A stretch of 64,000 nt of DNA, from positions 3,968,091 to 4,032,090 of the forward strand of contig NW_004450397.1 in NCBI RefSeq assembly GCF_000321225.1, read 5' to 3'. Source of the stretch: Odobenus rosmarus divergens (lineage: Eukaryota; Chordata; Mammalia; Carnivora; Odobenidae). The position numbers were made by a program, and so were the translations under genes. Under the pieces are notes generated by a model. That model was not told the DNA's origin. It searched no databases and saw only the letters and a list, made by a program, of their open reading frames with translations. How positions within the stretch are numbered: the first letter of the stretch is position 1; the number at the start of each line of letters is the position of its first letter. Below, piece after piece: positions 1 through 11,262 of this stretch.

Positions 1-7
1 GTTATAA

Positions 8-115
8 ATAAGTTTCATGAGGGCAGGAATATTTATTTGTTCATCAATATATGCCTAGTATCTAGGAGTGCCTGACATATAGTAGGTACCCCATAAATAG
101 TTGCTGTTAATAATA
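8..115 (+). repeat. L2 LINE 3' end
   Basis: Typical L2 tail: a 'catgagggcaggaat' word, then 'gtgcctgacatatagtaggt' and a CATAAATA-like end. Old and diverged. Confidence 0.8.
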
Positions 116-428
116 ATATAACACTACTAACAAAATAATGTAATTAATAATAAATAATTTCCTGATTATTAAAATAATAATTAATTAATGATAGGATTGT
201 TGCTGGTGATAATTATAATGTTTGTATGCTATTGATGGCTAATAAGTATATTGAAAAAGCCACAGTTGTTAACTGAAGTAGAGAGGTCAAGGGGGAAGGA
301 GGACCCACCCCGTGCTGGGCACTGCATGGGCATGCGTGCTTATTAATACAACACTCCCCATTCCCCACAGCGTTTCTAGAACAAGGACCTTTCACTGACA
401 AGTCCCAGCCTAACCACCAGTCCCCAGG

Positions 429-487
429 GCAGCCAAAGGGAGAGCTAGAGGGGCAGCCAAAGGGAGCAGCCAAAGGGAGAGCTAGAG
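429..487. repeat. short direct tandem duplication
   Basis: The word cagccaaagggagagctagag occurs twice, 35 bp apart, with a third partial copy between them. It is probably a small replication-slippage duplication. Confidence 0.8.
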
Positions 488-2431
488 CATACATTTTCCC
501 CAAGACTCCTGGAAATTCCTGCAGGGAAAAGGAAATACTGGCCAACCCAGGACTTAGACCTCAGGGGCTTCCCCCACCACTTCATCCCCCAGATCACTGG
601 GACAATCCTACAGGTTTCCAGAAACTAAAAGTAGCTCTTCATCAGGAAGCCGCTGGCGAGTTCCCGCCGGCTCACCTAGGACGGTCCAGCCAGCCCAGAT
701 GCGGCTCATGAGTCTGTCACCACCTGCCCAATAAGTAGATAAATCAAACGTAGGTCTGGGCTATTAAAACTGCATTAAAACCAATATACATGAGCCAATA
801 GAGCCCATGAGACGGGAGCAGGGTTGCTGGAAAAGTCATTGGCTCAGAACAAACGACTGGGTTTGGTCCCTGCATCTCACCAGACCTTAATCAGCCCCAA
901 TCACTCAAGCCTGCTTGTCTCCTAAAACCTAAAACAGTAGCATCAGCACTTTGTATCATCCTGTCTTCTGAAATGGAAGACATGCCTGTCGTGGAAAAAA
1001 CTCTGGAAAGGCAGACACTAAAAGTGAGTAACAGTTACCCCTGGGAGAACAGATCACAAGAGTAGAGAAGGGGATGCATTTAAATTCATCCACTGCTGAA
1101 TTTTATAAATTGGTCAAAGCAAGCATGTGTTGCTCTTGTAATTTAAAAAAATCAATCGTGAGTCTTTTTGAAAAAAGAGTTCTATCCCGGAGGACACAAG
1201 CTGGCTTCTCAGATAGACGTGCTATGACCCTGTGGAAATTCTGGGTGAAATGCAATCCCAGCTTGCTCCACTGGGAAGTGTGGAAAAACATGGACCTCAT
1301 CCGCCGTGGACACCAAGGCCATGTCATCCCAGGAGCCAGCTTTGCCTCTCAAATGGCACTCCAGCCCTGGGGTTCGCTTCTATGCCTTTCGCCTCCGTGG
1401 ACCACACGCAAGTGTCCACTCCTCGAAAGGCTTTGCCCCTGAAGGCCGTCTGCAGTCTCTGCAAGTCTGCCTGCCCAAGATCAGGTTATCCCAGCCCGTC
1501 CCAAATGATTCCTTGTTTGCGGGACACCCAGAGTCCTGCTGAACGAACTGGCCTAAAAACCTGATCCCTGTTCCAACAGGATACAGCAAAGGGATTTAGA
1601 AGTCATGGCTGACGGCAAGAGGAAAATACTGCTCAATGAGAATAGCTTTGTCCAGAGGCTGGCGGTGGTGGTGTGTAACCAGACGTCCGCCCTGAGGCAA
1701 GACGGGAGCTGGCTCATGCAATCTGGGCTCCTTAGAACCACAGTGAGCCCCATTCACAAAACCACACCCTACAGCCCGGAGGCTGCAGAGGCTCCAGGCC
1801 ATGCTGAGGGCACCTTTTCCAGAATGTGGCAACACAGACCTGTAACCAAAAAGAGTCTACGTTTCCCTGTGGTCAGTATCTGCGACTGAACTTGAGGCAA
1901 GGCTGGCATTGCACAATGACTTGCAGAGTTGGAAGGGACTCCGGGGCGTATTCAGAGGGTGGTTTCAAACTGGGTTTCACAGAGCACCAGGGGACAAGGG
2001 TGAGGCCAAGGTGGAGGCTCTGAGACGCTCATTCTGGATTCATCAAGAATCAGTTTACCATTGACCTATTTTGTATCTGGCTTCTTCCCTGCTGATGCCA
2101 GACAGTCTTGTGACAGGTCCAATCTCGGCATGAACTCATGTTCAAAGAAACATCTGTCCCTCAAAACAAATATAATCTGAAGCAATTCAAATCTATTCTC
2201 AGCCTCTTAAAATAAGAGAAAATAAAATAAAGCCAAAGGGGTGGAGTGCATTCTTAATGCACACTAAGAGATCTTTAAAAACCCATTACTCCCATTCTCT
2301 GCCACTCTCGGTACCCGCTACACGGACAGCAGCTGCTTCCTGAAACCTTACTCTCCTCCCTACTTTCAAAAGCCAGACAAGAAACTGCCCATGACATCCA
2401 GTACGGCAGTATGGCTAATTCCACCCACACA

Positions 2432-2452
2432 CCACCACCACCACCACCATCC
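2432..2452. repeat. (CCA)n microsatellite
   Basis: About six CCA units within a C/A-rich stretch. Confidence 0.7.
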
Positions 2453-4175
2453 CCACCCGCCTCCCTTCTCTGGCTCCCTTCACCATAGAGCTCAACTCAG
2501 CTTCTCTGGCTTCACTGGTTGAGGTTTGGGCTTTTCCCCCTTTGCGCCATACAGGAAAGCCCAGACACTGGTACAGCAAGCGTGAATCCTTCTTCCTTAC
2601 AAGGTAGGGAGTATGGAGAAAGACAGTGAATTCTAGTACAGTGTTTGGTTTTGTTTTGGTTTTTATTCCTTGTTGCGTTGAATTCCCACAGCAAAATTCA
2701 TTCTTAAAAGGATGCCACTGATCCAGTCCATTCCAAATGGAATCTCTGAGAAAATTCTAACTGGTAATCATTTTGCCTCTATACATTCAGTGAGAAGGGG
2801 TTCATTACTTCACAAAGCAATATGTATAATTTGGCGCCCGCTTTCATTTGTGAAAGGTCTTCCTGAGCCAGATTTTTGACAGGGTTTGAGGTCTGCTTGA
2901 AGGTCCTTCTGCCTAAAAATATTTCTCTCCATCAACCGGCAGAAATGTCTCAATGTTTGAAGTTCCCACATCGATTCCCCAAGGACTGGTTAAATATAAA
3001 TATAGTCTCTGAAACAGGTAAACCTTTCAGTCACAAACACCAACCTCATTCTTTGAGTTCATTTTGCAAATTAGCTAGCCAGACAACAGGTGATACCTTG
3101 AGATTTGGGGTTAGGAGTGAAAAAGAAAAACAATTTCAAAGTATGAGGTGACTAGGAGGCAAGTCTCAGAGAAGACACCCAGCAAAGTGGAGGAGGCCTG
3201 GAGTAGTGAGAAAGGACAGACCCAGGCACGCCCAGTGTTAGAGACCCACTGCCAAGCCCCCAGACCCGGAGTAACAAGAGGGCACCACCAGATGTGACCA
3301 TCCAAGAAGCCTTGAGCTGCCATCATTAGTCGACACAGTGGTTCCTGACAAACTTTTGGTGTGGAGTACCTCCTGAGGGCACATCCTCAGCATCTGCTCC
3401 TGACCCAGTTAACTCACAAATTCTTCTCTCTTCTCTAACTGCCCAACTTTCGGGCTCGTCACCTGGTTCCAAATACCCCACCCATCCCGTGACCCCTGCT
3501 CAGTCTTCTATTCCCACACCACCCTCTCCAAGCTCGCCCACCCGCTGCCCCTCTCACCTCCTGACCCAGCCCAGTCTGTGCCCATGGCGCTCTGAAGGCT
3601 CTCCCCACGACTTCTTCTGTTCTCCATCTCTAACGACTAATCATCAGCTACACCTGGTGCCCCCCACCTCTGATGACTCCACTTAGGAGGTCTGGCCACG
3701 TGCCCCTTTCCTGTCAGATGTCACAAAACCACGCTGCCGAATTCCTTCATTCTCAGGGCTCTCTAAACGTTCATTCATTGAATAAAGGAAGGAAGGAACA
3801 AATGAAAGCTTTATGCGATCTGGCCAGGAATGTTGAGAAAACGACTAAACAGAGGTTCCCTTGAGTGACAGAAGTTGTTCAACAATATCAACACCAAAGA
3901 TATTATGAGGTTAATACCCGTTAGGCATCTGTCCTCGGAGCTCTCTCTGACCCCAGTAACCGTGGACAGGCATTATTGTTTCCAATCAACGTCTGTTCCC
4001 TTTCTTCTGACTTTCCTTGGGGATTTTCAGTCAAGGCACAGTAACTGAGAAATAGGCTGATGGTCCAGTTAGGCCACCCAAGCCTCTTTCCTCCAAGAAT
4101 TTGCATTTTGAGTTGAGTGACCCAAGAATGGAAATAATGGAGCAGATTCCTCCAGAAGGCTGTGCCCTACAGAGA

Positions 4176-4345
4176 CTGGCTGGTTGGGTAAGAGGCAGCA
4201 TGTCACCATGTGGGTACCAGAGCCAGCTTGCCCAGAATTAAACCGGGATCCACCATGTATTTATTACACCTGTGTCTTTGGATTCCTCCAAGTTACTTAG
4301 CTCCTTGCTGCCTCAGCTTCCTTTTCTGTATAAAAGCGATATGCA
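4176..4345 (+). repeat. MIR SINE fragment (5' and central part)
   Basis: Matches MIR core order: entry 'ccagagccagcttgcc', then 'aagttacttagctccttgctgcctcagcttcc' region and the start of the 'ctgtaaaatgggga' block, here much diverged. It may be the 5' part of the same element as the fragment at 4845. Confidence 0.6.
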
Positions 4346-4844
4346 ATGTCCATCAGAGTTCCTCTTAGGTTCAAATCAAGATTCAGACTCACAAGACAGC
4401 AAATGGCTCTGCATTTGGCATCAGTTTATTCAGAAGCATATCAGATGTTCTTCAGCACAGGAGTCCCGACAATAATTCATGCACTAGGATTCAAGTACAA
4501 GATGCCAATATTCACAGCAAGTGGGAACTGCTCCGGCTTAAAACCTCATGACTTCCCCCACCCTCCTCCCTCTCTAAGAGCTAGTAGTTCTTATAACAAT
4601 TCTGCAGGGGTAGCTTGCAGGTTCCCACATAAGGACATGCCAGTTGCAAGAGTCAGAGAAGCCCAAAACGATAGCTCCTCAGGTGTTTATACTTGTCCCA
4701 GCCTAGGAGACTTTTACCATAAGCAATGTTGCCTAGCAATACGGTTGACACATACCATCATGTCTGGTTTTCCAGAGTAACAGTTGGGCAGTTGATTAAA
4801 GGTCAGATTGTCATGCTGCAGGGGACTTGGGTTTTGTTAACCCT
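4346..4844. other. unrecognised segment between two MIR pieces
   Basis: About 490 bp without MIR signature, containing a 144-codon plus-strand open frame (4346-4780) with no recognisable domain. It could be an old insertion (for example an LTR) into one MIR, or unique DNA between two MIRs. I see no clear target duplication. Confidence 0.35.
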
Positions 4845-4985
4845 TTCCCTCATAGGATAATAATGGCACCCACCTCAAAGCATTGTTGTGAGGGAGGGTC
4901 AGATTAATTACTACGTGTCAAGGGCTTAGAGCTAGGGCCGGAACGAACACAGCATTCAGTCAATGCTAGCTACAGTTACTGCGTA
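4845..4985 (+). repeat. MIR SINE fragment (3' part)
   Basis: Shows the MIR segment 'cctcaaagcattgttgtgagg' followed by 'gggcttagagctagg' and a tail like that before the MIR 3' end. Confidence 0.6.
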
Positions 4986-6425
4986 TTTCTGGAGCTGCCT
5001 GTGTTTTCCCTCCTTTCCAAAATCTAATTATTCTGGTTTTTCTTCTCTTAGCTACCAGTAATCCTTCCAGTAAATCGAAATTTTGCTTAACTTGACCAGA
5101 GCTCCTTTCTACGGCAACTGAAGAGCTTCAGTTAGCCCAGAGGATTCACAGGAGAAGGAGCCCATCCGCACCAGGGAGTCTACCTGACTCAGGACCTCTG
5201 GTGAGCACCACATTTCTAAGTGCCAAAGGAGAGCCTGAAACGTTCAATGTCCTGCTGGCCCAGAGGGATGTGGAGCCTGAAGAAGATGTGGCTTCCAGCC
5301 CAGAGCCTACGGTGACTTTGTCAAGGGTGCAAAGGGGAGAAACTGTTCCTCTGCTTACCTCGCTCCGTGATCTGAGGTCGCTGTGTTTACTAGTGACTTG
5401 AGGGAAGAATGTTGTCAGAGCACATGGGTCGAAGCAGAGAGGTGTCTCAGAGAGAGTAAGTCGTTAAAGCAGCTCATTAGGGAGCGGAGAGTGAAAACCC
5501 AGGTAAACACAGCCGGCCGGGATGCTCCCCCTGTGTGGCCCTTGGCCAGAGCACAGACCTCAGTCCAGGGAGGGGCAGTAGACAGTACATCTGTCCCTAA
5601 AGGAGTTGCGCCACAAATGGCATATTCATTTCTTTCTCCCGCCCCATTTCGTGAATAGGAGTGATGGTATCAGCAGACCTGCACCGCTCCGTGTCACTGA
5701 GGTAACTGTCTGGGCTGAGGCAGGATGACTCACTTGAAGGCAGTTCTCCTCCTGTCTCCTCTTTATGGCCATGGTGTCTGGTTTTCTGAATTGATAATTC
5801 CTCCCCTTGTCCCAGCTTCCCCAAGTCCCTTTCCTTCCACACCCCACAGCAGATCTAACTTGCACCTTCCCGCTGCTGACACTCTGACTAAAACAAGCCG
5901 GGAGAGAAACCGAGGCTGCTCTCCTACCCTGGGTCTGCTTGGGTGACAGTGACTTTATTTCTTGCTCAAGTACGTTTTCATGCCTGCTCTCTGAGTCTAA
6001 GGAACGTTGCCTACACAATGACTTATTTAGAAAAGGTGAGAAGAGAGATGGATCAGGAAAGCTAGCAAGTGTCTTGCTACAGGCTGACTCCACGGCCATC
6101 TTTCCCTTCCAAAGAATGTCAACCAGGCACAGCCCCTGTGCCTCCCCCTGGGCTCAGACTTCTTTGTGGAATGGACAAGTGCTTCCCAAGTGCCAGCCAC
6201 TTTCTTCATATATCACTGCTCCCCCCCTCTCCTATTAGTTACCGCTTTTATTTCAAAATTATTCCCATCTATTTTTTAACATAAATCCCCATTTACCCTC
6301 TCCAAATTCAAAGTATCCATGCAATCGTAAGTTTAATGTGCTATTGTTACTATTCCCTCAATAAACATAGAACTCTTAGGGCGTGTCAGGCCCCCCCCCA
6401 CAAGTGTTCTACAAATATTAGCTCC
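4986..6425. other. intergenic, no gene recognised
   Basis: No interspersed repeat identified with confidence. The overlapping open frames at 5201-6284 on both strands show no conserved motif or splice structure. Confidence 0.5.
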
Positions 6426-6565
6426 ATCAGTCCTCACCACCACCCTGTGAGGTAGGGACTGCTTCATCCCCATTTTATAGATGGGTACACTGAGGCTTGG
6501 ATTGATGAGGAAGGAATCACACAGTAATTAGTAGAATTGGGACTGAAATCTGGGCAGGAATGCTC
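6426..6565 (-). repeat. MIR SINE
   Basis: Reverse-orientation MIR core: 'cccattttatagatgggtac', 'actgaggcttgg', then 'cacacagtaattagtagaat'. Confidence 0.8.
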
Positions 6566-6734
6566 TGGAACTTGAGTTGAACCTGAGTTAACCACGAAGG
6601 GATTCTGCCTTTTTAATACAGAATAAAATAACAACACAACTATTAAATTGTTTCCATTTTAATTGATATACCACAACAAATCATCTCGTGCACCACCCGT
6701 GGTCCATACCACGCCTTGAGAAACACCGGCTGGG

Positions 6735-6900
6735 TGGCAAGAACTCTGGACTTTTCCACTACCGCTGGCTGGGTGGTCTTGAGCAAATTTTTTGACCAGC
6801 ATAAGCCTCAATTTCTATAGGCAATAATCCCTACTTCTCTCATAGATGGCTGTAGAAACTAAAGAAAATCATACCTTTGAAAGTGCTTTGGGAAATATTC
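6735..6900 (+). repeat. MIR SINE
   Basis: Diverged forward MIR: 'ggtcttgagcaaattttttga', 'cctcaatttctat' and 'ctctcatagatggctgt' blocks in the expected order. Confidence 0.6.
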
Positions 6901-8510
6901 TTGCCACAAGTCAACATCATCCCCTCTGATGATGAATAAATGTTTAAAATGAAAGAAACAGTGCCCCCACTTTTTCATTACAAGCGGCTCTTACTGGTTG
7001 AAAACTCTTTCACATAAAGAGTAGATCCTTATGTTCCTTTGTGTTAGGGGTAGTTGCTGCTACTGCCAATCCAAAATATACTACTTCATGAAGTAAGGTC
7101 TGTTTCTATTATTTCACTACCTGATGACTTCCTGTGTATAACATTCAAATGTGAGCAGCTCAGCCAAAGGCCCATAAAGCCATTTCCCCCACACTTTACA
7201 CTTAGCCGTGCTAAACATCTGCTTTTCTCGGCCACCTGAGTTGATGAGTTTCGCTTTGCACCGCGGTGAGGTCCAGGTGTCAAGCGAGGACCCAGACATT
7301 TTCTTCCCTCCATGCCTCAAGAGGGGTCTGGGTTTATAGCTCCATTTCCCCCTACCGAAAGAGCTGGTGGGGAGAAAAGCACTGCAGCTGGGCTTTGTTA
7401 CCCTCAATCAACAGCCATCACATTTTTTTAAGGTGGCTGGCGGGACCCAAAGTTGCATTCTCGAATTTTTGGCTAGGTTGGAGCTGTAGCCATCTGGAAT
7501 GATGAATATGAATATAAACCTTAGTGAGGGAACTTTGGCTTTTCCTTCTTTGGGAGCTCCTACTCCTTAAAATTTCCTTGCATCCTTACCCTGGGACTAC
7601 TGCATTTTCTAGACTGAGTCTATAAGCGTGGGCAAGGATCTGATCTGTTCCTTCTTGCTCCTCCTCATCATCAATATGATATATTGTATATATCATAATG
7701 TAATGTAATGCTATGGCGTATAATGTAATGTGAAATAATGTAATGCTCATGGCACATTTTGATATCCTTGCAAGAGCAGTAATCTGTAATGAACCAGTGA
7801 AACCCTGATATCACAATTACCTTTTGGGGTCTCCTACCTTATTCCAACAACCCTTCCGTATTAAGGGATTTCTTTTGAGTCCTATGTCCATTTTCCCCTT
7901 GGAAAACACATCTCAGTATAAGAAAGAACTTCTCTGATAACTGATCAATGTGAAAAAAGAGGCAAGATAAATAAATACAGAGGAAATATCCCCGAAATCC
8001 CTCATGGCTTGTTTCTGTGTCTCTATCAGCCAAATCAGAGCCTCCTATCATGGGAAGAAAGCAACTTTCTTCCTGAATCAATATGGATTGTATTTTGAAG
8101 ACCAGAGTGTATGAAAGAAATGATTCAAAACATGAGTGGATTTGTACACAGGATACTGTCTGTGTATAGCTGGGTCCTGCCCACAGTTTTCCTAAGCCAT
8201 GTCTGTTGCCTATCCGACGAGAACAGATCACTTTTTAAAAATGGTCCTGGTTGACTATAAACAACCATATTCATTTAGCTGCTTGGGAATTTCCCTTCAA
8301 TCATCCTTTATTGCAGAGATATATTAAGAAGTATAATTTTTACATTGGCTTAAAACTGTTACCTGCCCCTCCCCATAGGTTCCAATACGGCTCACTTTCC
8401 CCATCACCCACGTCTCACTGCTGTGCTCTGTTCCCAGACGATGGGCCCAGACATCTTCCTGTGCCTCCAACTTTTAGCCTTCAGATTCAGATCCACCCTA
8501 TTTCCTAGAG
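6901..8510. other. intergenic, no gene recognised
   Basis: Contains a degenerate TAATG/TAATGTAATG tract at about 7680-7745. No coding or repeat family recognised otherwise; the 130-codon minus frame at 7839-8231 shows no motif. Confidence 0.5.
7680..7745. repeat. degenerate AATGTAATG-rich tract
   Basis: The word 'aatgtaatg' recurs several times within 65 bp of AT-rich sequence. Confidence 0.6.
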
Positions 8511-8514
8511 ATGA

Positions 8515-8690
8515 CTGTCCCAGGCATTGTGTTAGACGCTTTCACATACACTACCCCATCTGATCCCCAGAATTTTAAGAAAAGCAGAGTGCCCCATTTC
8601 ACAAGCAGGAAACCCAAACAGGCAGAGGGTCACTAACCTTGTGGAGACTGATCCCGGGTTTACACCCGAGTCTTCTCCAAATCCCTTATT
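8515..8690 (-). repeat. MIR SINE
   Basis: Reverse MIR: 'ccaggcattgtgttagacgc', 'ccccatttcacaagcaggaa' and 'gtcactaacctt' blocks in order. Confidence 0.75.
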
Positions 8691-9549
8691 CTCTGTATTA
8701 AATGAACTCCTTCAACTTCTCTTGCCCCTGCTTTGGGCTACCTCAGCTGGTCTCACTAACCACCCATCCCCCTCTTTGCAAGATGTCTCCTCTTTCCTTT
8801 CCATCTGTGCTTGCGAATTCAGCCACTCTGGGCCCCTCCCAGACCTGTCTTCCCTGCATTCTATAATTGTCTCCTTTCCACTGACTCCCTCCTTCTCCTT
8901 TCCTGCCACAGCTAAGTTCCTAAAATTCCAGCTATACTCTTCCCATTGCTCAGTTCCTATCTGCTGCTCACCTTCCGGAGATTGCCCACCAAAGGGTCAG
9001 CTTCCATTCACGGCTGGTCTACGCCTCTATGTTTACCATGTTCTGATTCCATAGAGACCTCAAGCAAGCAAGCCTATGCTGATCTGTACGCCAAGAGGAA
9101 ATATATATCCAGATATATATTTTTCTCCACAAATTTTTCAAAGCACCTTACTAAATATTTTTCCAGGTCTTCTGTTTTCCTTTTAATTGTTAAACATTTC
9201 AAGCTACCTGGAAGTAAGAACTATGTCCTCTCATTTTCAGTAGTGGCCTGAGGACATGCGTGCAATCCAATTAGAATCAAATAAGATACAGAATCCAAAC
9301 CGTTCCACCAAATGGAATCAGCTCATCGTATACTCATTCTCTAAATATTGAAATCCCATCACTTCAGGGAACAGGAGAAGTAAGAAGAGCCACATTATCT
9401 AGGAAACGACAATTTCTTTTTTGAAAGTTAGCTAATATTATACAGAAGCCCCACTTTGCATAGATGGAGGAGACAAAGAAAGAAGACATTGTTAGCTCTG
9501 TCACATACCTGGGCTGTGTTAGTAGGAATGTAAGGAAGAAAATACTCTG
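8691..9549. other. intergenic, no gene recognised
   Basis: Pyrimidine-rich at 8700-8960, AT-rich afterwards. The 8700-9055 stretch may be L2-derived, but I cannot support it. Confidence 0.4.
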
Positions 9550-10120
9550 ATACACTGCTGGTATCAGTGTAAATGGGTCACACTTTCTTGGAGGAAGATT
9601 TGTCAGTATATATCAAAATAAAAAATACATATACTGTCTGACCCAGCAGTTCCATTCTTTTAGAACTAATCCCACAGATTTACTCACATCTATGCACAAA
9701 GAAATATATGTTGTAATATTTCTTGCAACATTTTAAAAACGAGGCAGCTTAATATCATATGAAATCATCTCCAAGATAGGATATGTAAAAAAAACAAAAT
9801 GCAGAACAATATGTACAATGTGCTAATATTTATGGACATGGGGTGAACACACATGAACACACATACACTTGCATTTTAAAGGACTATAGACCCATAAACA
9901 CACACATACACAGTTGGATTCGAAAAGACTGTCTCTGGCAGCTTACAGCAGGAAATTCTCTTAGCTGTTGTCTTTGGGGAGAAGAATGAGGGACTGAGGG
10001 GCTGAGGTAGGAAGGAAACTTATTTTCCCTCTAGATTTTTAGGTGCTAAGTTGAAATTTTGCCTTGCACGAGTATTTTTTTAAAAATGGGGTTTTTTTTT
10101 TTAATTTTTAAACAAAAAGA
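9550..10120 (+). repeat. old L1 (L1M-type) 3' fragment
   Basis: Contains the L1 ORF2 tail/3' UTR signature 'tgacccagcagttccattc' followed by an A-rich 3' UTR with repeated 'acacacata' words. The reading frame is destroyed. Confidence 0.75.
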
Positions 10121-10148
10121 ATTTTGTAACCCCTTGGATTAACTTGAA

Positions 10149-10241
10149 CATCTTTTTTTCCCAGTGATGTGTAAAGAATTGCTGTAATTTAAACATTTTT
10201 TTTTTTTTCCCAGCAAAGTGTGAAGAGTTGCTGGAAGATTT
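10149..10241. repeat. imperfect tandem duplication of about 45 bp
   Basis: Two modules, each running from 'acat' through a T-run, 'cccag', 'gtg(t/a)a(a/g)gA(a/g)ttgctg' and 'attt', sit back to back (10149-10191 and 10193-10241) with a few substitutions and an expanded T-run in the second. Confidence 0.6.
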
Positions 10242-11035
10242 GAGAGGCCTGGGGGGGGTCAGCTCTGAATTGAGATGTTTCAGCCACTGATTTGCAATGG
10301 ACGGTTTTTCTGCCTCCCACTGGGTTTCAGAACTTTAAACGAAGTGTTTCTATAAAGTGGGCACACTTAGTGAATCCATACCCCAAAGTCAGTCCCATTA
10401 GTTCACCTCATACAACGGTCATCAGCTATCCCTGATCCCTTATTGTCGAGAGACAATCTCAGTACTCCCTAAAGTATTTTTCTGTGCTACAGGTTCTAGA
10501 ACATATGTATGTACAGAGTGTAAGCAGTACCATTCACCAGCCACATCCAGTCTGCTCCTGCCCCAGGGTAGGAGGCATCTGAAAGTCAGTAACACTCCCT
10601 CAGCCACCCCTCAAGTTCTCTATTCTCCACACTCATTTGCGAGTCCACACAACCATGACAAGTCCGGGCCTTCCATCTCTGGCTCCGGATAACTTTGTGA
10701 TCTTCCCTCAGGAGCCCCCTAACCTGGCATTTTCTCAACCGTCAACCTCACACCCCAGGAGAGAAGGGGAAATTCTGAAGACCAGGATCCCCCGAGCTCC
10801 CGGAACACAGCCGTTGGCAGACAGACTGGGACTCCAGGCAGCCCTGGCCCTCGTTACCACTGTCACCGGAGAGGTGATATTACATTAGCCACTGCTGCCA
10901 AGTGGAAATAAACTTTTAATAATAAGAATAACAGCAGCAGATGGATACTTGGGTTCTTCCAGAACAGCCATCCAGGGACATTCCGGCCTTAAAATTCTAT
11001 CAATTCAAGCAAAAGACGTCTCCACCCCATTGGGG
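10242..11035. other. intergenic, no gene recognised
   Basis: No repeat or exon recognised. The 83-codon plus frame at 10637-10888 shows no motif. Confidence 0.5.
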
Positions 11036-11050
11036 AACACTTGAGCCCTT

Positions 11051-11247
11051 TTTTTTTTTAAGATTTTATTTATTTATTTGACAGAGAGAGACACAGAGAG
11101 AGCAGGAACACAAGCAGGGGGAGTGGGAGAGGGAGAAGCAAGCTTCCCGCGGAGCAGGGAGCCCGATGCGGGACTTGATCCCAAGACCCTGGGATCATGA
11201 CCTGAGCCGAAGGCAGACGCTTAACGACTGAGCCACCCAGGCGCCCC
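11051..11247 (-). repeat. SINEC (Can-SINE), full length, antisense
   Basis: Poly(T)-TTTATTTATTTATT tail, GA-rich middle and tRNA-derived head ending 'gagccacccaggcgcc'. A perfect 15-bp target-site duplication, aacacttgagccctt, lies at 11036-11050 and 11248-11262. Confidence 0.97.
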
Positions 11248-11262
11248 AACACTTGAGCCCTT

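Larger units (their letters stand above)
116..4175. other. intergenic, no gene recognised
   Basis: AT-rich at first (116-260). A short direct duplication lies at 429-487 and a (CCA)n run at about 2432-2450. The open frames at 1074-2023 are short, overlap on both strands and match no family I know. No SINEC copy is present. Confidence 0.6.

Noticed and set aside
1605..1889. 94-codon plus-strand open frame beginning MADGKRK
   Set aside because: Protein-like at first sight, but no homologue recognised and several overlapping frames of equal quality.
5626..6099. 157-codon minus-strand open frame
   Set aside because: No recognisable domain, no splice context, overlapping frames on both strands.
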